Positions 34,631 to 44,896 of a stretch of DNA of 64,000 bases are shown here, piece by piece (the first letter of the stretch is position 1; each line of letters starts with the position of its first letter). The position numbers were made by a program, and so were the translations under genes. Origin of the DNA: Treponema_C sp050320395 (lineage in GTDB: Bacteria > Spirochaetota > Spirochaetia > Treponematales > Treponemataceae). The notes under the pieces were generated by a model. It was given only the letters and a program-made list of their open reading frames with translations, did not search any database and had not been told where the DNA came from. The stretch lies in NCBI RefSeq assembly GCF_050320395.1, contig NZ_CP144459.1:806001-870000 (forward strand). The letters run 5' to 3'.

Positions 34631-36073
34631 GTGAATATTTTTTCGGAAAAAGCTGCGGCGGGTTTGGAAAAATGCGGTATCGGTTTTTCTTCAAATCCGC
34701 CGTCTTTACTTTTGGCGGTTTCAGGCGGTATCGATTCAATGGTGATGCTTTATGCTTTGAAAGAGCTGTCTGAAAAGATACAGGCAAAAAATACCGCCGC
34801 ACTTCCGCCTTTTTTTTTGTCGGTTGTAACGGTTAACCATAATATCCGGCCTGCCTTTGAAACCGAAGGGGATACGTCCCTGGTGGAAGCCTGTTGTGCT
34901 GCCTTGGGCATCCCCTGCGTTATACGCACGATTCTTCCCGGAAAAATCGAAGAACTTGCCCTTGAAAGGGGCGGAGGGATTGAAGAAGCGGCACGCTTTA
35001 TGCGTTATAACCTTTTGGAAAAGGAGGCGGCACAAAGGGAAGCCGACTTTGTATTGCTGGCCCATAACCGGGACGATCAATTGGAAACGCTTTTGCAGCG
35101 TTTTTTGCAGGGAGCCTCTGCGGGAATTTCAGGCAAGGCTGCGGCGGGTATGGCACGGCGACGCGGTATTTTTTGCCGTCCGTTTTTGGATATTTCCCGC
35201 TGCGAAATAGAGGCTTATGCCGAAAAATACAGGGTTCCCTTTCGCGAGGACAGTACAAATGCGGATGCCGCTTATTACCGTAACAATCTCAGATTACACC
35301 TTGTTCCGCTTTTAAATGAACGTTTTCCCGGCTGGGATAAGGCCGTCCTTTCCGGTGCCGAAAAGGCTCTGAAAACGGGTGCGTTTATTGAAGAGGCGGC
35401 CGCATCTATCGTATGGAAGCCGTCTATGCACAGCCTGCAGGCTGTACAAACGGAGGCGGCCTTTTTTTTTGCAGCCGCATTTCCCGTGCGTATACGCGCC
35501 CTCTATGCGGCTGTGGAAAAAGCGGGCGTACGGGCGAGAGTTCCCTATGCCCTGCTTAAAGCCTTTGCCGCCGGACAAAAAAAGGTGTGCGGGGCGGGCA
35601 TAGAGCTGAGTTGTATAGGACAGCGTGTGTATGTACAAAAAGAGGGGCAAAAAGAAAAAAACACCGCTGAAAATAAAGGGCCTTTTTTTCTTAATATACG
35701 CAAGCCGGGAATCTATGAGCTTCCCTTCGGTACCGTGAAAGTCGGGCCCGAGGTACAGAAAGGGGACTGTCCTGCCGAAAATAAATACGGAGACGTATAT
35801 ACGGGGCCTTTTAAGCTGCCTTTTGAAATACGGAGCTTTTATACAAAGGGGCGTATAAAAACTGCCGACGGAAAACATAAAAGCTTAAAAAAAATTCGAA
35901 GCGAATGGGGAATTGCTCCGGCACATAAAGAGCTTATTCCGGTAATCGAATACTCCGGTGTTCCCGTGTGTATATGGGGACAGCCCCTGGGGTATCCTAC
36001 ATGGTATGTTAAGGATTCTATCCGTGATGAGGACGATACCGTTTTGCTTTATTTTATAGTTAGGAAAAATTGA
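34631..36073 (+). CDS. tilS: tRNA(Ile)-lysidine synthase
   Basis: A 480-residue PP-loop enzyme that converts C34 of the AUA-reading tRNA-Ile to lysidine. The ATP pyrophosphatase loop is LAVSGGIDSMV; family strings VTVNHNIRP, LAHNRDDQLETLLQRFLQGA and EDSTNAD are present, and a C-terminal TilS_C part ends the protein. GTG start three bases after rplY. The stop overlaps the ftsH start (TGATG). Confidence 0.92.
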   Translation: MNIFSEKAAAGLEKCGIGFSSNPPSLLLAVSGGIDSMVMLYALKELSEKIQAKNTAALPPFFLSVVTVNHNIRPAFETEGDTSLVEACCAALGIPCVIRTILPGKIEELALERGGGIEEAARFMRYNLLEKEAAQREADFVLLAHNRDDQLETLLQRFLQGASAGISGKAAAGMARRRGIFCRPFLDISRCEIEAYAEKYRVPFREDSTNADAAYYRNNLRLHLVPLLNERFPGWDKAVLSGAEKALKTGAFIEEAAASIVWKPSMHSLQAVQTEAAFFFAAAFPVRIRALYAAVEKAGVRARVPYALLKAFAAGQKKVCGAGIELSCIGQRVYVQKEGQKEKNTAENKGPFFLNIRKPGIYELPFGTVKVGPEVQKGDCPAENKYGDVYTGPFKLPFEIRSFYTKGRIKTADGKHKSLKKIRSEWGIAPAHKELIPVIEYSGVPVCIWGQPLGYPTWYVKDSIRDEDDTVLLYFIVRKN

Positions 36074-38055
36074 TGATGAAACATATGAAACAGCCTTTTA
36101 TACAGGATGACGGAAAAAACGGTAAAAAAAACGGAAAACAGGGACCGCATATAAATCCTTCAGGCGGCCGCTTCGGATTTTCATTTTTACTTCTGATTGC
36201 GGTTTTTTCTATCTTTTTTGTGCTTTTAAATCGGGAAAATACGGCTCTTCCGATGATAGCCTACAGCGACTTTTTGGCGGCGGTTGAACAAGGACATATA
36301 CGAACCGTACAGATTCAGGACCAAAAAATAATTTCGGGTACCATGGGCTCGGTAAATGCCGCGCCCGATATGCAGTCGCGCTTTCAAACCGTTATTCCCT
36401 ATGAAGATCCCGCACTCATGTCTTTTTTGGAGCAAAACGGGGTGGAAGTGTCGGGGAAGATTTCCAAACCGAGTCTTTTAACCGAACTTTTTAATTATTT
36501 ACCGCTTATTATCATGTTTTTCTTTGTATTTTTTATTATGCGGCAAATGTCCATGCAAAACAGCCGCGGTATGCAGTTCGGAAAAAGCAGGGCGCGCCTT
36601 TTCGACAATAATAAAAAAAAGGTAACCTTCAACGATGTCGCCGGCCAGGAAGAAGCGAAAAAAGAATTGGCGGAAATCGTCGATTTTTTGAAAAATCCCA
36701 AAAAATACCGCGAAATCGGCGCAAAAATACCCAGCGGCGTGCTTTTGGTCGGCAGTCCCGGAACGGGAAAAACGCTTTTGGCGCGCGCAGTCGCCGGTGA
36801 AGCCGACGTTTCGTTTTTGCACATTTCGGGAAGCGATTTTGTCGAAATGTTTGTCGGTGTCGGTGCAAGCCGTGTGCGCGATTTATTCGAGCAGGGAAGA
36901 AAACGTGCGCCCGCGATTATCTTTATAGACGAGCTTGACGCGGTAGGACGCGCGCGCGGTGCCGGTTTCGGCGGCGGCCACGATGAGCGCGAGCAAACTT
37001 TAAACCAAATGCTGGTGGAAATGGACGGCTTTGACAACAAGGACGGCGTTATCGTCTTGGCGGCAACCAACCGCCCCGATGTCTTGGATCCCGCGCTTTT
37101 GCGCCCCGGCCGTTTCGACCGCCAGGTACACGTTACGCTTCCCGACATTAAAGAGCGCGAATCGATTTTACTCGTTCATGCAAAAAAGATAAAAATTACC
37201 GACGATGTGGACTTTAAGCATTTTGCGCGCGCCACTTCGGGCATGAGCGGGGCGGACTTATCGAATATGATAAACGAAGCCGCCTTATTTGCGGCACGCA
37301 AAAACAAAGAAAAGGTGTCCTTTCCCGAATTGGAGCAGGCGCGCGATAAAATCCTTATGGGGGTTGCCCGCGAATCAATGGTTATGCCCGAAAAAGAGCG
37401 CGTAATGACCGCCTGCCATGAAGCGGGGCACGCCCTGCCGTACTATTATTTGAAGCACGCTTCTCCCTTGCACAAGGTAACGATTATTCCGCGCGGACGG
37501 GCACTCGGTCTTACGGTCGGTCTTCCTAAAGAAGATTCCTATTCTCACACAAAAAGCTGGCTTAAAGACCAGCTGGTTATTATGTTCGGCGGTTATGCGG
37601 CCGAATCGATTGTCTACGGCGATACGACTACAGGCACCCAAAACGATATACAGCGGGCAACCGATATTGCGCGCCGCATGGTATGCGAATGGGGAATGTC
37701 CGAAGATTTGGGCGCGGTTTCCTACGGTAAGGAAGACGAACCTATTTTTATGGGAAAGGAAATCGAGCGGCGCAAAGGATACTCGGAAGAAAGCGCCCAA
37801 AAGATAGACCGTGCCGTCGAAAAAATCTTAACCGAAGCGAAAAAGCGTGCGGTAAAAATCTTAACCGAGCACCGCGATAAGTTGGATAAGCTTACCCAAG
37901 CTTTGGTTGAAAAAGAAACCCTTGACGATACGGAAGTGCGCGAACTGCTCGGCTTTGAGCCGCTTAAAGAGCCTGCCGAAAACGAAGAAGAAGCCGGAAG
38001 CGGTTTGGAAGGGCCGCGCGTCAATTTACGCGGACAAAAAAAAGCCGAAAACTGA
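36073..38055 (+). CDS. ftsH: ATP-dependent zinc metalloprotease FtsH
   Basis: A 660-residue membrane AAA+ protease. Two membrane helices (about 33-52 and 136-156) flank a periplasmic domain. The AAA core has GSPGTGKT, IIFIDELDAVGR and the SRH region with ATNRPDVLDPALLRPGRFD; the zinc motif is HEAGHAL. It degrades membrane proteins. A Gly/Lys/Asn-rich N-terminal tail (DDGKNGKKNGKQG) precedes the first helix. AGGA precedes the start; the gene overlaps tilS. Confidence 0.96.
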   Translation: MMKHMKQPFIQDDGKNGKKNGKQGPHINPSGGRFGFSFLLLIAVFSIFFVLLNRENTALPMIAYSDFLAAVEQGHIRTVQIQDQKIISGTMGSVNAAPDMQSRFQTVIPYEDPALMSFLEQNGVEVSGKISKPSLLTELFNYLPLIIMFFFVFFIMRQMSMQNSRGMQFGKSRARLFDNNKKKVTFNDVAGQEEAKKELAEIVDFLKNPKKYREIGAKIPSGVLLVGSPGTGKTLLARAVAGEADVSFLHISGSDFVEMFVGVGASRVRDLFEQGRKRAPAIIFIDELDAVGRARGAGFGGGHDEREQTLNQMLVEMDGFDNKDGVIVLAATNRPDVLDPALLRPGRFDRQVHVTLPDIKERESILLVHAKKIKITDDVDFKHFARATSGMSGADLSNMINEAALFAARKNKEKVSFPELEQARDKILMGVARESMVMPEKERVMTACHEAGHALPYYYLKHASPLHKVTIIPRGRALGLTVGLPKEDSYSHTKSWLKDQLVIMFGGYAAESIVYGDTTTGTQNDIQRATDIARRMVCEWGMSEDLGAVSYGKEDEPIFMGKEIERRKGYSEESAQKIDRAVEKILTEAKKRAVKILTEHRDKLDKLTQALVEKETLDDTEVRELLGFEPLKEPAENEEEAGSGLEGPRVNLRGQKKAEN

Positions 38056-38070
38056 ACAGAGGAGGCGGCT

Positions 38071-40173
38071 ATGCGGAAAAAATATTTTAATTCGGTGCGT
38101 CTTGCCGCACTCTGTTATCTGTGTGTATCCGCGGTGTGTGCTTTTTCGCAAACGGATACATACTACCGCAAAACCGCCGTGCGCCATATAGAAACGGCGA
38201 AAAAACTTTTAGCCGAAGAAAATTTTGACGCTTCTTTTTCTCAGGCTGCTTTGGGCCTAAGTTACGACAATACAATCGCCGACTTGTATTTTATCCAAGC
38301 ACTCGGTTTATCGGCGCGCGGCGTTCCGCCCTATATGATTCTTCCCGCGGTAAAGGCTTCTTTGGGTGCGCAGTGGTACGATTATAACCGCGATGCTGCG
38401 CGGCTTTTACTTGCGGATTTATTACTGAAAACCGGAAAAAGTTCCGAAGCCCTTGCCTTATTGGACGAAAAACCCGCCCTGTATACGCGGGACGCTTTGT
38501 ATAGCCGCGCCCGTGCCCTCTATATTTCGGGAAAAATCGGCGAAGCCCGGGCAATGATAAAAAGGGCCGCGTTTCAATACCCCGAAGACGAAGGTTTTGC
38601 GCTTTTATTTTTTGATGCCGAATATCCGGTCCCGTATTCGGATACGGATGCGGATTTTGCCGAATTAAGCGAATTGTTTTTATCGAGGATAGGACTGCTT
38701 GAAAAAGCGAATCCCGATATACTGCTTAAAGCCTCGGTTTTTGCCCCCCGCTTGGAAGATACAAAACGCTTACTTAAGGCATGGAATGTATACGGAAAAA
38801 CCGATGTCCGATACGGCCTTTATGCACTGCAAGCCGGTCTTTTAAGCGAAAATGCCGCATTCGATTATATGCTGCCCTTTTTAAGCGGTACAATCGATTA
38901 TAACGCGTTAAAACATTTTATCTCTTTGATTACGGAACGGGATGTAAAAGACCGTTTGCGCCGTTTTTATGAAAAGTTCGGAGGGACAATCGCCTTTGAT
39001 ACGAATAAAGACGGTATTCGGGATATGAGTGTCCGCTATCGTATGGGACGACCTTCTCTTATAGAATATGATAAAAATCAGGACGGACAAAAAGAATGGG
39101 AAGCCGAATGCGATTACGGTGTGCCCGTAAAGTTACGTCTTTTTCCTGAAAATATACTGCTTTGGTACGATGTCTGGCCGGCGGCAGGACAGGTTATATG
39201 CGGCGCCGAGAACGGAAAAAAAACATACACAGCGGATTCCCTCGCGGCCAAAACCTGTAATCAAAGCTGTACCTACAGTTTACGCGATAAAAGTCTTTTT
39301 TGGACTCCCTTTCAGATAATAAGAGAACCCGTTTCCGAGATTCAGGGAGAAGCTTTTTTACATATTCCGGTTATAAACGAAAACACGCCCGATTTTCCCT
39401 TGCAGGATTTATTTGCTCTTTCTCATACCGTCGAAAGGCAAACAACCGAATATGCGGACAGCAAGGTAAGGTTCAGTCTTTTAAATGGCCGAATCCAATA
39501 TGCCGTTTATACGGATAACGGAACTCCCTATGCATACGGATATTTTGAAGACGGCATACTCCGTTTCAGAAACACGGATAAAGATAAAAACGGTACCTAT
39601 GAAATGACCGAATTCTACGGCTATGATGCCGAAAAGGCTGCCGAAAAAGCCGACGGGCAAAGCGGCGAAGAAGAAAAAGAATTAAGCCTCCGTCTGTTCG
39701 GCTGTGAAGATTCGGCCCGGGGGCTGTATATACAATCCGCGGTGTTTAAGAACGGAGAAGACGTCCGTACCGAAGAATACGGACGCGACGGAAGTTTTGT
39801 TTTATCGGAAAAAAGCGGAGAAAGTGGGGGATGGAACCTGAACTACACAAAACGGAATGAAACGGAAGAACTCATAGAATACGATCATCCTTTCAGCGGG
39901 CGGCATGTTTCGGTTATGCTGGAAAAGAGTATTCCCGTTTCCGTAAACGGACAACCCGTTACAAAAGATCCGGCTGCCCCGTTTTTTTGGATTGGCGAAT
40001 ATCCGGGTAATTTTTATGCCGAAATGATGATACAAATGCTTAACCGTAAGGGCGGTTCGGGTGTTATAGTTACGGTAAGCGATTTACTTTGGGTAAAAGA
40101 AAAGGATCGATTTATCAGAATTTTCGCCGTAAAAAACGGAAACACCTGTTTCGGCGAAGTGTTGTACGAATAA
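38071..40173 (+). CDS. Exported TPR-like protein with Ca-loop motifs
   Basis: A 700-residue protein with an N-terminal signal peptide (about 1-29, AVCAFSQ). The first 300 residues look helical and TPR-like (HIETAKKLLAEENFDASFSQ; LLLKTGKSSEALALLDEKP). From about residue 310 the protein changes to beta-rich segments with calcium-loop-like strings DTNKDGIRD (about 310), DKNQDGQKE (about 334) and DKDKNGTYE (about 502). No family is recognised. GAGGAGG precedes the ATG and ftsH ends 15 bases upstream. Confidence 0.8.
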   Translation: MRKKYFNSVRLAALCYLCVSAVCAFSQTDTYYRKTAVRHIETAKKLLAEENFDASFSQAALGLSYDNTIADLYFIQALGLSARGVPPYMILPAVKASLGAQWYDYNRDAARLLLADLLLKTGKSSEALALLDEKPALYTRDALYSRARALYISGKIGEARAMIKRAAFQYPEDEGFALLFFDAEYPVPYSDTDADFAELSELFLSRIGLLEKANPDILLKASVFAPRLEDTKRLLKAWNVYGKTDVRYGLYALQAGLLSENAAFDYMLPFLSGTIDYNALKHFISLITERDVKDRLRRFYEKFGGTIAFDTNKDGIRDMSVRYRMGRPSLIEYDKNQDGQKEWEAECDYGVPVKLRLFPENILLWYDVWPAAGQVICGAENGKKTYTADSLAAKTCNQSCTYSLRDKSLFWTPFQIIREPVSEIQGEAFLHIPVINENTPDFPLQDLFALSHTVERQTTEYADSKVRFSLLNGRIQYAVYTDNGTPYAYGYFEDGILRFRNTDKDKNGTYEMTEFYGYDAEKAAEKADGQSGEEEKELSLRLFGCEDSARGLYIQSAVFKNGEDVRTEEYGRDGSFVLSEKSGESGGWNLNYTKRNETEELIEYDHPFSGRHVSVMLEKSIPVSVNGQPVTKDPAAPFFWIGEYPGNFYAEMMIQMLNRKGGSGVIVTVSDLLWVKEKDRFIRIFAVKNGNTCFGEVLYE

Positions 40174-40203
40174 AAATATTGTACGGATAAAGGAGTTTTT
40201 TTA

Positions 40204-42003
40204 GTGCCGCCGTTTACATTTATGCGCCGTCCGGCTTTTCTTTTTTTTCTCTCTATTTTTCTTTTGTGCAGCTCCTGCCTTTCGCGTAAAGCCGATTACG
40301 GTATTCCCGATTTTACCGATGAGCGCATATTTGTTAAAGAAACGGAGGATATAGCAAAAGAACGGGAAACCTCCCCCTTACGCTCCCTATGGCGGGCGGC
40401 CCTTCTTGTCCGGGAAACGGATGCACGTCCCGACGATTTTGAACACAAAGATGACTGTATACGGCGCGCCCGTGCTTTATTCGATGAATGCGCCTCTTAT
40501 ACGCAAAAACTCGTATATGAAAAAAATCGGGATAAAAAATATGCCGAAGCCCTCCGCTTTGCCGAAAGCTTGGAAACCGCATATAGTGCCCTCGGCCTTG
40601 CTTTTGAGCCAAGTGCCGAGTTTGCGAAAGCGCGCATTGAAGCCGAAACCGCTTTTAAAAATCTTCCCGTTTTGCCGTCCCGTCAAGCCGATAAAACCCT
40701 CGCCGACCTTATTCAAGGAAGCGTTACCGTGTGGGTCGACTTGGGCGTCAAGGTTGAAAAGGGCATGGGCTATGCTTCCCGCGTTATCGGTTCGGGCTTT
40801 TTTATCGACGAGCGCGGCTATATTATTACCAATCACCACGTTATAGCCGACTTGGTGGACCCCAAGTACGAGGGCTACGGTAAACTCTATATAAAAAAAG
40901 CCTCCGATTCGGAAACCCGCATCCCGGCTAAGGTTATAGGCTGGGACAAAACCCTCGATTTGGCTTTGTTAAAAACCGAAATAAAGCCTCCTTCCGTGTT
41001 CACTCTGGGGTCATCGGAAAATCTTGCGGTAGGGGAGCGCATCTACGCCATAGGCTCTCCTGCGGGCTTGGAAAGCACGATTACTTCCGGCATCGTTTCT
41101 TCTTTTGACCGCAAGCTTTTATCCACCGTTTCGGTTATGCAAATAGACGCCGCCGTCAATTCGGGCAATTCGGGAGGCCCTCTGGTAAACGAAAAGGGAG
41201 AAGTGCAGGGCATTGTCTTTGCGGGGCTTCCGGCTTTTCAGGGCTTAAACTTTGCGATTCCCGTCGAGTACCTTAAAACCGTTTTGGAACTTTTATATTC
41301 GGGCGGCGAAACCGAACATGCATGGATGGGCGCTTACGGGCGTACCTTTAAACACAAGCCTTCCGATAAAACGGGAGCGGGTGTTGAAATACTGTATCTT
41401 ATGCCCGGAAGTTCCGCTTCGCGTGCGGGACTCTTACCCGGCGATATTGTAAGCGCCGTCAACGGAAAAGCCGTGCGGAATATCGAGGATTTACAGTTTG
41501 TGCTTATAGGCTGCCGCCCCGATTCTCTTGCGCGTATCGAATATCGCCGTCCTGCAAAAACCGAAACCGCGCCGCCGGACGATAAAGTGAGGGCGGACAA
41601 TAAAACGCCGGCAGACGGCAAACAGCAGTCTGCGGACGACAAAGTGGGGGCACAAATACCGGGTGAAGCCCTTGTCTATCTCGATGTCCGAAGCGAATAT
41701 CCGGGAAAAACGATTTACGAGCGCGAAGCCGAATACCGTATGTTTTATCCCCTTTTCGGTATGGAACTGGTTCACTCTTCGGTGGGCAATAAGCGCAAAT
41801 TTACCGTGCGCTCCGTTGTAAAAGGCGGCATTGCCGACGAAAGCGGTTTTTCGCCCAACGATCCGGTTGAAATAATCCGCACCAAACTGTTTGAAGACGA
41901 GGGCGCCGTCTATGCGGAACTCTATACAAAAAAGCGGAAAAGCGGTTATTTGGACGTGAATCTTGCCGTCGGCGCGCCTCTGGACAGTCTTTATCTTTTC
42001 TAA
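40204..42003 (+). CDS. HtrA/DegP-like serine protease lipoprotein
   Basis: A 599-residue protein. The signal peptide ends in a lipobox (LLCSSC, about 21-26). After a helical region of about 130 residues comes a trypsin-like S1C domain with His in TNHHVI, Asp in DKTLDLALLK and Ser in VNSGNSGGPLVN. A PDZ domain follows (AGLLPGDIVSAVNGKAVRNI), then a hydrophilic linker with two DDKV-type repeats (about 458-486) and a second PDZ-like region. It would act in the periplasm as quality-control protease. GTG start behind AAGGAG. Confidence 0.9.
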   Translation: MPPFTFMRRPAFLFFLSIFLLCSSCLSRKADYGIPDFTDERIFVKETEDIAKERETSPLRSLWRAALLVRETDARPDDFEHKDDCIRRARALFDECASYTQKLVYEKNRDKKYAEALRFAESLETAYSALGLAFEPSAEFAKARIEAETAFKNLPVLPSRQADKTLADLIQGSVTVWVDLGVKVEKGMGYASRVIGSGFFIDERGYIITNHHVIADLVDPKYEGYGKLYIKKASDSETRIPAKVIGWDKTLDLALLKTEIKPPSVFTLGSSENLAVGERIYAIGSPAGLESTITSGIVSSFDRKLLSTVSVMQIDAAVNSGNSGGPLVNEKGEVQGIVFAGLPAFQGLNFAIPVEYLKTVLELLYSGGETEHAWMGAYGRTFKHKPSDKTGAGVEILYLMPGSSASRAGLLPGDIVSAVNGKAVRNIEDLQFVLIGCRPDSLARIEYRRPAKTETAPPDDKVRADNKTPADGKQQSADDKVGAQIPGEALVYLDVRSEYPGKTIYEREAEYRMFYPLFGMELVHSSVGNKRKFTVRSVVKGGIADESGFSPNDPVEIIRTKLFEDEGAVYAELYTKKRKSGYLDVNLAVGAPLDSLYLF

Positions 42004-42015
42004 TAGAATATACCG

Positions 42016-43821
42016 ATGACAAATTTGGAACAAAAACGCAATTTTTGTATTGTTGCGCATATAGATCACGGTAAATCGACTCTTTCGGACAGGCTTATAC
42101 AAAAGGCCAATATTATCGATGCGCGCCAATTTCAAAATCAAATACTCGACAATATGGATATCGAGCGCGAGCGCGGCATTACGATTAAAAGCCAGGCGGT
42201 AACGATTCCCTATACCGCGCAGGACGGCAAAACCTACGAATTGAATTTCGTCGATACGCCCGGCCACGTGGATTTTTCTTATGAAGTATCACGCGCAATC
42301 GTTTCGTGCGAAGGCGCCTTGCTGCTGGTTGACGCGGCACAGGGGGTTGAATCTCAAACCTTATCGAACATGTACTTGGCCCTCGAACACGACCTTGAAA
42401 TCGTTCCGGTTATCAATAAAATCGACCTTCCGGCTGCGGACATTCCGTCGGTAAAGCGCCAAATAGAACACGATTTGGGCTTGGACCCCGAACACGCAGT
42501 CCTTGTGTCGGCGAAAACGGGTAAGGGTATCGATGACTTGTTTGAAGCAATTGTGCAGCGCATTCCGCCTCCTATTCACGATACGGGCGGAAAAACGAAG
42601 GCCCTCGTGTTCGACTGCCGCTACGACCCCTACCGCGGGGTTGTCGTTCATATCCGTATGTTCGCCGGCAAAATCAAGCCGGGACAAACCATACGCTTTA
42701 TGTCGTCCGGCTCCGAGTACAAAATCGAAAATACCGGCGTGTTTAAAATCAAACTGGAAGAAACGCGCGAACTGAACGAGGGCGATGTCGGCTATTTTAT
42801 TGCAGGCATTAAAACCGTTTCCGATGTGCGCGTCGGAGATACGGTAACCCTTGCCGACGACCCCGCCGACGAAGTGCTGCCCGGTTTTAAAGAAGTAAAG
42901 CCGGTTGTCTTTTCGTCGATTTATCCGGTGGACACAAACGATTACGAAGAACTGCGCGACAGCATGGAAAAACTCAAGCTGAACGATGCAAGTTTAACCT
43001 ACGAAAAGGACGCATCTTTGGCTTTGGGACACGGTTTCCGCTGCGGCTTTTTGGGCCTTTTGCACTTGGAAGTCGTGCAGGAGCGCTTGGAACGCGACTT
43101 TGACCAATCGGTTATCTTTACCGCCCCTTCGGTACGCTATCAGGTGGGTATGACAAACGGCACGGAAGTTTTTGTCGATAATCCCGCAGACTATCCGGAT
43201 CAGGGGCTTATACGCTGGGCAAAAGAGCCCTACATAAAGGCGTCCATTATTACCCCCGCCGAGTTTTTAGGCTCGATTATGGCCCTGTGTACCGAAAAGC
43301 GCGGCTCCCAAACCAATATGCAGTATCTCGACGAAAAGCGGGTTGAAATTATCTACGAAATGCCCCTTGCCGAAGTGTTGTTCGATTTTTACGACCGCTT
43401 AAAAAGCTACAGCCGCGGCTATGCCTCCTTCGATTATGAAGTTATAGGCTACCGCGACACCGATTTGGTAAAGGTTGATATTTTAATTAACGGCAATAAG
43501 GTGGACGCCCTATCGCTCCTTGTGTTTAGGGGAAATGCGATTGAACGCGCGCGCAGTGTCTGCGGTCAGTTAAAAGAAGAAATAAGCCGCCGCCAATTTA
43601 AAATTGCAATACAGGGCGCCATAGGCGGACAAATTATCGCCCGCGAAACGGTTAACGCCCTGCGAAAAGACGTACTTGCCAAATGCTACGGCGGCGACGT
43701 TACCCGTAAGCGCAAACTGCTTGAAAAGCAAAAAGAGGGCAAAAAGCGCATGAAAATGGTCGGCGATGTGGAACTTCCGCAAAGCGCCTTTTTAGCGGTT
43801 TTGAAAACAAAGTCGGATTAG
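42016..43821 (+). CDS. lepA: Elongation factor 4 (LepA)
   Basis: A 601-residue translational GTPase. AHIDHGKSTLSDRLI, IERERGITIKSQAV, DTPGHVDF and INKIDLP mark the G domain, and the LepA-specific C-terminus ends the protein (KQKEGKKRMKMVGDVELPQSAF). It acts on stalled ribosomes. It is the last housekeeping gene before the accessory island. Confidence 0.97.
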   Translation: MTNLEQKRNFCIVAHIDHGKSTLSDRLIQKANIIDARQFQNQILDNMDIERERGITIKSQAVTIPYTAQDGKTYELNFVDTPGHVDFSYEVSRAIVSCEGALLLVDAAQGVESQTLSNMYLALEHDLEIVPVINKIDLPAADIPSVKRQIEHDLGLDPEHAVLVSAKTGKGIDDLFEAIVQRIPPPIHDTGGKTKALVFDCRYDPYRGVVVHIRMFAGKIKPGQTIRFMSSGSEYKIENTGVFKIKLEETRELNEGDVGYFIAGIKTVSDVRVGDTVTLADDPADEVLPGFKEVKPVVFSSIYPVDTNDYEELRDSMEKLKLNDASLTYEKDASLALGHGFRCGFLGLLHLEVVQERLERDFDQSVIFTAPSVRYQVGMTNGTEVFVDNPADYPDQGLIRWAKEPYIKASIITPAEFLGSIMALCTEKRGSQTNMQYLDEKRVEIIYEMPLAEVLFDFYDRLKSYSRGYASFDYEVIGYRDTDLVKVDILINGNKVDALSLLVFRGNAIERARSVCGQLKEEISRRQFKIAIQGAIGGQIIARETVNALRKDVLAKCYGGDVTRKRKLLEKQKEGKKRMKMVGDVELPQSAFLAVLKTKSD

Positions 43822-43857
43822 TAACGGTGTGCAGGCCGGAAAAACGAGGATGTGCCG

Positions 43858-44646
43858 ATGAAAAAAAAATTTGATGAGCTGACCCTTGCCGACGATTTTA
43901 TGTTTTGCAAGGTAATGCGGGACGAAGCCATATGTAAAGAATTTCTTGAAATGGTTTTAGCAGATAAAATCGGGAAAATCACCTATCTGTCATCTCAAAA
44001 CGCTGTTGTTACCGGTTCTGAATCCAAGTCGGTACGTCTTGACCTTCTTATAAAAGACGAAGCCGGCAAATCTTACGATATTGAAATGCAGATAAGCAAC
44101 GAACACAATATTCCGAAGCGTATGCGTTATTATCAGGCAGCAATCGACATTTCATTCTTAGACAAAGGTGCTCACTACAAAACATTAAACGACAGCTATA
44201 TTATTTTCGTCTGCGTATTCGATGCACTCGGAAAAGGGAAACCTCTTTATACATTCGAGAATATTTGCCTTGAAGACTTGCATACCCCCTTACAAGACGG
44301 AACAAAAAAGATTATAATCAATGCGGAAGCATTCAGCAAAGTCGAAGACGCGGAGCTGAAAGGCTTTTTGGAATATCTGAAAACGGGTGCGGCAAATACT
44401 GATCTCACCGGGAGGATAGAAGCAATGATACGGACTGTAAAACAAAACGAACAGGCGCGGCAGGAATACCGCTTTATGTCGGCCTTCGAAATGGACGCAC
44501 GGGAAGAAGGCATACAACAAGGAATTGAACAAGGCGCGTACCAAAAGGCATTTGAAACGGCAAAAAACTTACTTGCAATGAATCTTCCCATCGAAAATAT
44601 CGCTCAAGCTACCGGTTTAAGTATTGAAGAAGTGAAAGCTTTATAA
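43858..44646 (+). CDS. Rpn-family PD-(D/E)XK nuclease/transposase (1)
   Basis: A 262-residue protein of the PDDEXK_2/Rpn group (annotated as recombination-promoting nuclease or putative transposase). Nuclease residues: Asp in VRLDLLIKDEAG and Glu-x-Gln in YDIEMQISNEH. The start LTLADDFMFCKVMRDEAICKEFLE and the C-terminal helical tail (EGIQQGIEQGAYQKAFETAKNLL ... SIEEVKAL) are typical. GAGG stands upstream of the ATG at 43858. A second, divergent member lies at 48473-49339. Confidence 0.88.
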   Translation: MKKKFDELTLADDFMFCKVMRDEAICKEFLEMVLADKIGKITYLSSQNAVVTGSESKSVRLDLLIKDEAGKSYDIEMQISNEHNIPKRMRYYQAAIDISFLDKGAHYKTLNDSYIIFVCVFDALGKGKPLYTFENICLEDLHTPLQDGTKKIIINAEAFSKVEDAELKGFLEYLKTGAANTDLTGRIEAMIRTVKQNEQARQEYRFMSAFEMDAREEGIQQGIEQGAYQKAFETAKNLLAMNLPIENIAQATGLSIEEVKAL

Positions 44647-44651
44647 GAATC

Positions 44652-44699
44652 AACATGTTACTGGCCGAATATGACTACGACACCGACTGCGAATGTCAA
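44652..44699 (+). pseudogene. Fragment of an Rpn-family gene
   Basis: Just after the Rpn-1 stop these 48 bases read NMLLAEYDYDTDCECQ, matching NMLIAEYDYDTDIAVQ near the C-terminus of the Rpn-2 protein. A third relic is at 48407-48457. It seems to be a leftover of a deleted or recombined paralogue. Confidence 0.6.
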
Positions 44700-44760
44700 A
44701 GTTCAAAGTTCGCCCCTCGCACTTTCCCAAAAACAAATTACAAAAAACTTTCCCGAAAAG

Positions 44761-44789
44761 TTGTTATTCTCAAAAACTTGCATTATAAT
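44761..44789 (+). promoter_or_regulatory. Candidate promoter before hairpin array 1
   Basis: TTGTTA (44761-44766), 17 bases, TATAAT (44784-44789). A transcript from here would run through the hairpins, unless the terminator-like hairpin at 45187-45217 stops it before the lipoprotein gene at 45486. Confidence 0.45.
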
Positions 44790-44896
44790 GTTTAAAGAGC
44801 GGACATCGTGTCCGCTCTTTAATCCGAGTTTTACGCTCCGCGTAAAACTCCTTACCTATAGCTTTAGCATACATCCGTGTATGCGCCGGAAAGTGA

